In this document: in pieces, positions 24,194 through 27,829 of the stretch | Layout of the letters: every line of letters begins with the position of its first letter | How positions within the stretch are numbered: the stretch's first letter is position 1 | From: Campylobacterales bacterium | GTDB lineage: Bacteria; Campylobacterota; Campylobacteria; Campylobacterales; QNZT01 | Assembly: GCA_027081495.1 (NCBI GenBank) | Contig: JALWKJ010000014.1 | Coordinates: 1 to 27,829, forward strand | Direction: 5' to 3' | Length of the DNA stretch: 27,829 bases | Program-made: the position numbers and the translations under genes | The notes under the pieces: generated by a model | The model's input: the letters and a program-made list of their open reading frames with translations, nothing else | What the model was told of the DNA's origin: nothing | Databases searched by the model: none

Positions 24194-24220
24194 ATCGACA
24201 ATGCCAAGAATAGTTTTAAT
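24194..24220 (-). promoter_or_regulatory. Sigma-28-like promoter of the chemoreceptor gene
   Basis: On the minus strand TAAA (24220-24217) is followed after exactly 15 nt by GTCGATAT (24201-24194). The FliA consensus is TAAA-N15-GCCGATAA, so the -35 and spacing are exact and the -10 matches at six of eight bases. Transcription would start near 24187, 30 nt before the ATG. Confidence 0.6.
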
Positions 24221-24263
24221 ATAAATATCGATATAACAAAAATTTTAAAGTTTATGAAGTTTG

Positions 24264-24312
24264 CCTAAAAAAGTAAACCTTTGACCCAGATTCAATACAA
24301 AAGGTTTTATAG
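24264..24312 (-). repeat. Array repeat copy A; also a terminator-like hairpin on minus
   Basis: Shares AAAAAGTAAACC followed by GACCC with copies B and D. AAACCTTT (24275-24282) pairs perfectly with AAAGGTTT (24300-24307). Read on minus, the stem is followed by ACTTTTTT, so it could end transcription of the RelE-type remnant, whose stop lies 17 nt upstream. It marks the outer border of the accessory array. Confidence 0.6.
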
Positions 24313-24328
24313 TTTTTTAAAGTGAAAA

Positions 24329-24553
24329 CTACAATTGTCCGGCAGTAAGCTCATGCTGTAGATACGCCAAATCTCTGGCAATCAGCCGATACTTTTTGGC
24401 AAGTTTTTTAACCGACTTTGTAAATTCAATTGAAACATATTTGTCTAAAAAATCACACTCGTCGATCATCTTCAACAAAAGATGTCGCGTTTCAGGAAGC
24501 AAGCATTTTAAGTTTTTCAAGTCGTTCATTCGTTTGTCTTTTAAAGTAATCAC
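24329..24553 (-). pseudogene. Chimera: AbiEii-like start fused to a truncated RelE/ParE-type toxin
   Basis: The first 40 residues are nearly identical to the start of the intact AbiEii-like gene at 27275 (NDLKNLKCLLP, LLLKMIDECDFLDKY). At 24433 the homology stops before the catalytic GGSALAL motif, and the frame continues as SIEFTKSVKKLAKKYRLIA and ends ELTAGQL. That second part has the look of a RelE/ParE-family toxin N-terminus, cut off where relatives continue with a PGD-type turn. The junction carries the short homology AAACATAT. Neither toxin can be functional. It reads as a deletion fusion of two neighbouring modules, ending next to repeat copy A. Confidence 0.65.
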
Positions 24554-24779
24554 TCTCTACATCCATCCCAAAAAAGACCCTGGCTATCATAAGATTTAAT
24601 TTTATAAATCTCTGATCACTCTTCATCGTCTTTTCCCAGACAGCTTTCACTTTGCTCTTACCAAAAAGCTCTGTAAGCAAAACAATATCATCAAAATCCG
24701 CGTATTTCAGCGTATGCTCTATCAAGAGTTTTTCATCATACTGCATATCCTTGCTATAGCTCCAAAACAGCCCTTTGTC
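24492..24779 (-). pseudogene. 5'-truncated copy of the AbiEii partner gene
   Basis: The frame from 24746 down to 24492 encodes 84 residues that match residues 32-115 of the intact gene at 27238-27585 almost exactly (FGKSKVKAVWEKTMK, FIKLNLMIARVFFGMDVE). A 76-bp deletion between TTTGTC repeats at 24774-24779 removed the original start, ribosome site and first codons. An internal ATG at 24746 lacks a good ribosome site, and the promoter -10 is also gone, so the copy is probably silent. Confidence 0.75.
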
Positions 24780-24813
24780 TTTGTGTTTGCTCTTATTTAC
24801 AGCACTTTAAAAA

Positions 24814-24854
24814 ACCATAAAAAGTAAACCACCGACCCGCACCGGTTTCATGGT
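24814..24854 (-). repeat. Array repeat copy B
   Basis: ACCATAAAAAGTAAACC, then ACCGACCCGCACC, then GGTTTCATGGT. ACCAT pairs with the final ATGGT and AAACC with GGTTT, so the 41 nt can fold into a two-part hairpin with an AAAAAGT bulge. It is nearly the same as copy D (27659-27698) because it lies in the duplicated segment. It separates the decayed AbiEii module from the HEPN/MNT module. Confidence 0.8.
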
Positions 24855-24867
24855 ATTTATCCATTTA

Positions 24868-24876
24868 TGTTATAAT
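24868..24876 (+). promoter_or_regulatory. Extended -10 promoter of the HEPN/MNT module
   Basis: TGTTATAAT is a perfect extended -10. The end of repeat B (GGTTTCATGG) falls at the -35 position. Transcription would start near 24884, about 17 nt before the HEPN ATG. Confidence 0.6.
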
Positions 24877-24900
24877 GCGCTAAAAAGCACAGGAACAGTG

Positions 24901-25308
24901 ATGCACGATATTCGATGGAAGCAGCGATTTTCTAACTATCAAAAAGCTTTTCTCAGACTGGAGGAGGCGGTTAGGCTTTCACAAAACAGAGAGTTGAGCT
25001 ATCTCGAAAAACAGGGATTTATTCAGGCATTTGAGTTTACATTTGAATTAAGCTGGAAAACATTGAAAGATTTTCTCCTGTTTCATGGGAACGCAACCGA
25101 TCTGTACGGTTCAAGAGATGTTTTTCGCCAGGCTTTTTCGCTCGGCATCATCAGTGACGGAGAGGTGTGGATGCAGATGATCAAAAGCCGCAATCTCACT
25201 TCGCATATCTACGATGAAAAGGTGATCGACGAAATCATCACACTGATCCGGGAAACCTATTTCGACAGATTTTCAGAACTTCATCAAAGACTTACAAAAG
25301 AGCAGTAA
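24901..25308 (+). CDS. HEPN-type nucleotidyltransferase substrate-binding protein (HI0074 family)
   Basis: A 135-residue helical protein of the HI0074 family, the HEPN half of a HEPN/MNT toxin-antitoxin pair. QAFEFTFELSWKTLKDFL and RDVFRQAFSLGII are family signatures, and KSRNLTSHIYDE holds the R-x4-H motif that forms the RNase site in active HEPN toxins. I start it at ATG 24901 (AGGAACAG upstream, beginning MHDIRWKQRF), not at an in-frame ATG at 24850, which lies inside repeat B ahead of the -10. The stop overlaps the MNT start (TAATG). In studied pairs the MNT partner adds AMP to the HEPN toxin; that role here is by family. Confidence 0.9.
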   Translation: MHDIRWKQRFSNYQKAFLRLEEAVRLSQNRELSYLEKQGFIQAFEFTFELSWKTLKDFLLFHGNATDLYGSRDVFRQAFSLGIISDGEVWMQMIKSRNLTSHIYDEKVIDEIITLIRETYFDRFSELHQRLTKEQ

Positions 25309-25619
25309 TGTACGGCTTGAGTGACGATACGGTAGCAAAGCTCAGAGCGATCTTCTCCTCATTTGACAAAGTACACAAAGTGATCCTCTTTGGATCCAGA
25401 GCCAAAGGCGACTATCATGAAGGCTCCGATATAGATTTTGCGATTATCGGCGAACAAACAGATCTGTCGCTGCTACACAAAATAGAGCTGGAGACAGACA
25501 GACTATACCTTCCTTATCAGATCGACTTGATCGATTACCGTCACATCACAAACAGGGATCTAAAAGCGCATATAGACAGAGTGGGGAAACTGTTTTTCGA
25601 AAAAGAGCGGTTGGGTTAA
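25308..25619 (+). CDS. MNT-type minimal nucleotidyltransferase antitoxin
   Basis: A 103-residue nucleotidyltransferase. GSRAKGDYHEGSDIDFAI gives the GSxAxG loop and the first two metal-binding aspartates; the third is in QIDLIDY. It is complete and in the normal size range. It would neutralise the HEPN partner by AMP transfer, as known for related pairs. Its TAA stop lies within repeat remnant F (GGTTAACC), so the array repeat directly abuts the coding end. Confidence 0.9.
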   Translation: MYGLSDDTVAKLRAIFSSFDKVHKVILFGSRAKGDYHEGSDIDFAIIGEQTDLSLLHKIELETDRLYLPYQIDLIDYRHITNRDLKAHIDRVGKLFFEKERLG

Positions 25620-25630
25620 CCACCGGTAAT
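25614..25630 (-). repeat. Possible contracted array repeat copy F
   Basis: On minus ATTACCGGTGGTTAACC resembles copy B with the 10 nt between its two GGTG units removed (ACCGGTG joined to GTTTAC). It lies at the junction between the HEPN/MNT module and the HipA-like remnant, where a copy would be expected. Short and degenerate, so tentative. Confidence 0.35.
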
Positions 25631-25670
25631 CCTCAACAAATCTCCAGCTTATCAAACCAACCGTTTTGTT

Positions 25671-26370
25671 TTAGCGTTTCACATCTAGTATTAAGTAGAA
25701 GTAATATTCAAGCATTCTCAGCCTGTCACTTACTCGTAGGAATACTTTAGCGGCTGTTTCAAACAGTTTTTCTGAACTTGTTTTATATTTATTGTCACTA
25801 TTTAGACCCATAAAAGTTGAGAACTCTTTTCTTTGAAACTTGTATGTGCCTATTCGGTCAAAATATTTTATAAAGTAATGATACTCTCTATCTGCATGCG
25901 AGCCAATAAAAAAACTCTGTGGCATTACCGACTTTGTCAATCAATATTTTTTTATCAATCCCCTCTGGCAAACACTCTTCAAAGTCAACAAAACAAGACT
26001 CTTGTGAATATATCTCAAAACTAAAAGGCATTTGAAACTTTACAACAAAGTTACCGGACAATAGATAATCTGTATCATATGAAAAGTAGTAAGCCTGATA
26101 ATCGTATCCTAAATACCCGACTAATATTTGGTTTTGATAGATATAAAGTAGTTCTTGATAATCTTTAAAATATGCATCTGAGATTTTATAAGCTGTAGTT
26201 GAGCTTCGTCCGGCAATTTTTACCCTTTTATGTGTATATAGCATTTTTAGTTCATTTAAAACAGCTCTTTTTGAAACCAGCTCTAATCTGCTCTCTATCT
26301 CTTTGCGAGAGATGTATTTGCCACTATTTGAGGCTAAAATTCGCAAAATATCAAGAGAAAGCTGCTTCAA
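25671..26370 (-). pseudogene. wHTH-HipA-like gene, frameshifted and internally deleted
   Basis: The gene starts at TTG 26370 (AAGGA upstream, TATAAT at 26387-26392). Residues 1-65 form a winged helix: ILRILASNSGKYISRKEIES, then VSKRAVLNELKML. Next comes a HipA N-terminal-type domain with LVGYLGYDYQAYYF, VVKFQMPFSFEIY and FEECLPEGIDKKIL. After ATEFF the frame breaks at a run of seven T (plus-strand A, 25908-25914); with six T it continues as IGSHADREYHYFIKYFDRIG and FSTFMGLNSDNKYKTSS, a HipA kinase segment. The ATP loop region is missing and the protein ends before the catalytic NxDxH part. Joined length is about 232 residues. Inactive as a kinase; the DNA-binding part might still be made. Confidence 0.65.
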
Positions 26371-26386
26371 ATATAATCCTTAAAAT

Positions 26387-26392
26387 ATTATA
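26387..26392 (-). promoter_or_regulatory. -10 box of the HipA-like remnant
   Basis: TATAAT on minus lies 17 nt before the TTG start at 26370, leaving a very short leader that still holds AAGGA. No -35 is apparent. Confidence 0.4.
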
Positions 26393-26437
26393 AAATATAT
26401 GCACGAGCTACACGAGAAGTATATTAGAATTAAACTT

Positions 26438-26466
26438 AAGTAAAAAGAAAACCTTCAACCCGCACT
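26438..26466 (-). repeat. Array repeat copy C
   Basis: AAGTAAAAAGAAAACC followed by TTCAACCCGCAC corresponds to AAAAAGTAAACC and ACGACCCGCAC of copies B and D. The right arm is degenerate. On minus it lies 7 nt after the stop of the RHH antitoxin stub. Confidence 0.6.
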
Positions 26467-26473
26467 ATTGCCT

Positions 26474-26554
26474 TTACTCATCGATTTCATCTACCAGATA
26501 TTTTGGAAGTCTCAAGCCGACCTGCTGCTTTTCCAGTTGCGAGAGTTTATGCAT
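26474..26554 (-). pseudogene. Truncated ribbon-helix-helix antitoxin, 26 codons
   Basis: ATG at 26554 follows AGAGGT by 6 nt. The short frame ends KQQVGLRLPKYLVDEIDE and a TAA. VGLRLPKYLVDEID is the strand and first helix of RHH antitoxins; the second helix and the toxin-binding tail are missing. Repeat copy C begins just after the stop, as if the gene were cut there. Its promoter and likely operator remain intact. No toxin gene follows. Confidence 0.65.
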
Positions 26555-26580
26555 ATCGTACCTCTGAAATGTTTTTCTTT

Positions 26581-26609
26581 ATTACATATTATTGTCATAC
26601 GATTGTCAA
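26581..26609 (-). promoter_or_regulatory. Sigma-70 promoter with direct-repeat operator of the RHH stub
   Basis: On minus TTGACA (26609-26604) is followed after 17 nt by TGTAAT (26586-26581), the best -35/-10 pair in the window. TGACAAT occurs twice, at 26608-26602 and 26597-26591, 11 bp apart, so both lie on the same face of the helix. That arrangement suits an RHH autoregulator. Confidence 0.6.
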
Positions 26610-26620
26610 CATAAAAGAGG

Positions 26621-26645
26621 GCACCGGCGAACTTCCGACCTGCAC
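26621..26645 (-). repeat. Array repeat copy E
   Basis: GAACTTCCGACCTGCAC matches AAACCTACGACCCGCAC of the other copies with few changes. The TGA stop of the AbiEii-like gene (26646-26648) directly adjoins it. Most divergent full-length copy; it lacks the T-tract. Confidence 0.5.
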
Positions 26646-27275
26646 TCAATTGTACAATCTGTTTTGCAAAAACGCTCTAATCTCCTCTTTGCCTAACTTT
26701 TCTTTGGGTTCTAAATATGCAATATAGTCGTCTTCGATATCATCAATATACAACAACGCCGTCGCAAACAGCTTATATGTGATCCCATCCAATATATCTG
26801 CACTATATTGAAACATCTTTTTTAAGTTCATACCGTTTTTTACTAAAAAATATATATCATAATAGTCTCTGTATTTTGCTCTTAGGAAAAGTACATTGAC
26901 CTTCATTGCTGCGATTGATTCGATGGTAGCGAGGTTGAACCTTTCTGGTTTTTTGGGTTTTAAAAAGCTCCATGAGGCATTGAAAAAAGTGACTTTAACA
27001 CCATCCAAAAGCAAATCTATCTGTTCATCTGTCTGATTTAATACTTCTTTATTTTCAAATCGTCTGATATACTCAAAAATCTCTTTTTTATCAAAAGAAC
27101 CATCCCCATAGGTAAAAAAATCCAAATCTTCACTCTTACGATGACAAAGATGTAATGCCAAAGCACTACCGCCGACCAAAACATATTTGTCTAAAAAATC
27201 ACACTCGTCGATCATCTTTAACAAAAGATGTCGCGTTTTAGGAAGCAAGCATTTTAAGTTTTTCAAATCGTTCAT
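26646..27275 (-). CDS. AbiEii/AbiGii-type nucleotidyltransferase toxin
   Basis: A nucleotidyltransferase of about 209 residues. VGGSALALHLCHRKSEDLDFF holds the GGSA loop and the DLD metal site, and KYRDYYDIYFL is the typical downstream motif of the AbiEii/MenT-like group, known as toxins in abortive-infection and toxin-antitoxin systems. I start it at ATG 27275; an in-frame GTG at 27299 would add eight residues (ITLKDKR) and increase overlap with the upstream gene to 62 nt. The overlap with the partner gene indicates coupled translation. The stop touches repeat E, so the end may be slightly shortened. Confidence 0.85.
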   Translation of the reverse strand: MNDLKNLKCLLPKTRHLLLKMIDECDFLDKYVLVGGSALALHLCHRKSEDLDFFTYGDGSFDKKEIFEYIRRFENKEVLNQTDEQIDLLLDGVKVTFFNASWSFLKPKKPERFNLATIESIAAMKVNVLFLRAKYRDYYDIYFLVKNGMNLKKMFQYSADILDGITYKLFATALLYIDDIEDDYIAYLEPKEKLGKEEIRAFLQNRLYN

Positions 27276-27585
27276 TCGTTTGTCTTTTAAAGTAATCACT
27301 CTCTACATCCATCCCAAAAAAGACCCTGGCTATCATAAGATTTAATTTTATAAATCTCTGATCACTCTTCATTGTCTTTGCCCAGACAGCTTTCACTTTG
27401 CTCTTACCAAAAAGCTCTGTAAGCAAAACAATATCATCAAAATCTGCGTATTTCAGTGTATGTTCTATCAGGAGTTTTTCATCATACTGCATATCTTTGC
27501 TATAGCTCCAAAACAGCCCTTTGTCCTTTAGTCTGGTAAAGAGTGCTATTTTTTGTTTTTCAATCTCGCTTTTTTCGGCAGGCAT
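27238..27585 (-). CDS. AbiEii partner protein (DUF6922-like), putative antitoxin
   Basis: A 115-residue protein from ATG 27585 (GGAG 6 nt upstream). LFWSYSKDMQYDEKLLIEHT, DIVLLTELFGKSKVKAVW and FIKLNLMIARVFFGMD recall the DUF6922 type of small helical protein encoded before AbiEii-like toxins in many bacteria; I am moderately sure of the group and not of the number. It overlaps the toxin gene by 38 nt. An antitoxin or regulator role is inferred from its position. A second, beheaded copy lies at 24492-24779. Confidence 0.75.
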   Translation of the reverse strand: MPAEKSEIEKQKIALFTRLKDKGLFWSYSKDMQYDEKLLIEHTLKYADFDDIVLLTELFGKSKVKAVWAKTMKSDQRFIKLNLMIARVFFGMDVESDYFKRQTNERFEKLKMLAS

Positions 27586-27653
27586 ATATACTCCATTTGT
27601 CTTTGTGTTTGCTCCTATTCACAGCACTTTAAAAACCATAAAGTTTTAAAAAG

Positions 27654-27662
27654 ATTATACCA
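27654..27662 (-). promoter_or_regulatory. Extended -10 promoter of the intact AbiEii module
   Basis: TGGTATAAT on minus is a perfect extended -10, about 70 bp before the ATG at 27585. It overlaps the edge of repeat D (CCATAAA). The equivalent bases are deleted in copy 1. Confidence 0.65.
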
Positions 27663-27698
27663 TAAAAAGTTAACCTACGACCCGCACCGGTTTCATGG
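27659..27698 (-). repeat. Array repeat copy D
   Basis: ACCATAAAAAGTTAACC, then TACGACCCGCACC, then GGTTTCATGG. CCAT/ATGG and AACC/GGTT can pair as in copy B. It separates the intact AbiEii module from the partial gene at the window edge, whose stop is 22 nt away. Confidence 0.75.
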
Positions 27699-27720
27699 CA
27701 CGATAATTCAACTTTAACAT

Positions 27721-27829
27721 TTAATTAATATTGGAATCCAAATAGAAAACTTTATAACTACTCCAGGCAAGTTCTTTTCTAGCCTGTTTGATGTTGTTAA
27801 AATTATTGATGTTAAACAGATTTATAGCG
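27721..27829 (-). CDS. 3' end of an unidentified gene
   Basis: The frame is open from the window edge to TAA at 27721-27723 and encodes at least 35 residues ending ARKELAWSSYKVFYLDSNIN. The start lies outside. No family can be named from this fragment. By analogy with the neighbouring units it would be the next module of the array. Low AT-rich codon content makes a chance ORF possible. Confidence 0.4.
   Translation of the reverse strand, partial: AINLFNINNFNNIKQARKELAWSSYKVFYLDSNIN

Larger units (their letters stand above)
24433..24854. repeat. Decayed copy 1 of a duplicated module (copy 2 at 27179-27698)
   Basis: This segment matches 27179-27698 at an offset of 2746 bp with only scattered differences, most of them silent. 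Beyond 24779 the offset grows by 76 bp because of a deletion between two TTTGTC repeats, and by a further 20-odd bp through a second deletion between two CCATAAA repeats. The first removed the start of the DUF6922-like gene and the second removed its -10 box. Confidence 0.85.
27179..27698. repeat. Intact copy 2 of the duplicated module segment
   Basis: Parent-like copy of 24433-24854. It retains the start codon and ribosome site of the DUF6922-like gene and the -10 box. Differences from copy 1 are mostly single third-position changes, so the duplication is fairly recent. Confidence 0.85.

Noticed and set aside
24850..24900. Upstream in-frame ATG for the HEPN gene (17 extra residues)
   Set aside because: It lies inside repeat B, upstream of the -10 box and without a ribosome site; ATG 24901 has AGGAACAG and gives the family-typical start.
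27238..27299. GTG 27299 as start of the AbiEii-like gene
   Set aside because: Possible, but it gives a 62-nt overlap and no better ribosome site; ATG 27275 is preferred.
24264..27698. Classical integron with attC sites
   Set aside because: Repeat copies lack GTTRRRY/RYYYAAC core pairs (they read GTTTACT, GTTAACT, GTTTTCT), are too short, and no IntI gene is in the window. Only the cassette-like layout is kept as a finding.
24264..27698. CRISPR array
   Set aside because: The repeat copies are degenerate, hundreds of bases apart and separated by genes, with no uniform spacers and no cas genes.

Overview
The window reads as a chromosome segment of a Campylobacterota (Epsilonproteobacteria) member, probably a free-living relative of Sulfurimonas or Sulfuricurvum. 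This rests on the gene order aroQ - M24 peptidase - folK - flhF - flhG - small membrane protein - fliA - fliM - fliY with an aminofutalosine deaminase next to it, on AT-rich DNA full of AGA and ATA codons, on extended -10 promoters (TGnTATAAT) that mostly lack a -35 box, and on a TlpD-like soluble chemoreceptor. The genus is inference.

Layout. 1-1866 is most of a DUF389 membrane protein (minus strand, 3' end outside the window). 2026-2277 is a small secreted protein with 13 cysteines. 2474-7160 is a minus-strand uptake operon: a 51-residue four-cysteine protein, a 63-residue membrane protein, a BtuB-like TonB-dependent receptor, a periplasmic binding protein, an ABC ATPase and a FecCD-type permease, most likely for cobalamin or another metal chelate. 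7345-11706 is a surface-sugar block: FdtA-like ketoisomerase, GNAT/FemAB-like acyltransferase and DegT-type aminotransferase on plus, then a GT2 glycosyltransferase and a two-repeat lipoprotein on minus. 11908-13460 holds a DUF2853 gene and a convergent aminofutalosine deaminase for menaquinone synthesis.

13592-21992 is a long plus-strand run: aroQ, an M24 peptidase, folK (which reads 137 bp into flhF), flhF, flhG, a 73-residue protein, a CAP-domain lipoprotein, then after a full-consensus sigma-54 promoter a small membrane protein, fliA, fliM and fliY. mnmA follows. On minus, a cytoplasmic MCP with a CZB zinc domain carries a sigma-28-like promoter, fitting the nearby fliA. Together these genes place the flagellar GTPase/ATPase pair, the sigma factor, two switch proteins and a chemoreceptor in one neighbourhood.

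24264-27829 differs in character: a compact accessory array of toxin-antitoxin type modules, most on minus and several broken. It contains a duplicated DUF6922-like/AbiEii-like module (one copy decayed and fused to a RelE fragment), an intact HEPN/MNT pair, a frameshifted and deleted HipA-like gene, an RHH antitoxin stub, an intact AbiEii-like pair and a partial gene at the window edge. Between neighbouring modules lie copies of one short repeat, all in the same orientation, often touching or truncating a gene's 3' end. This repeat-punctuated cassette array is the most unusual structure here. No tRNA, rRNA, CRISPR array or transposase was seen, and no stretch over 300 bases lacks a gene or gene remnant.
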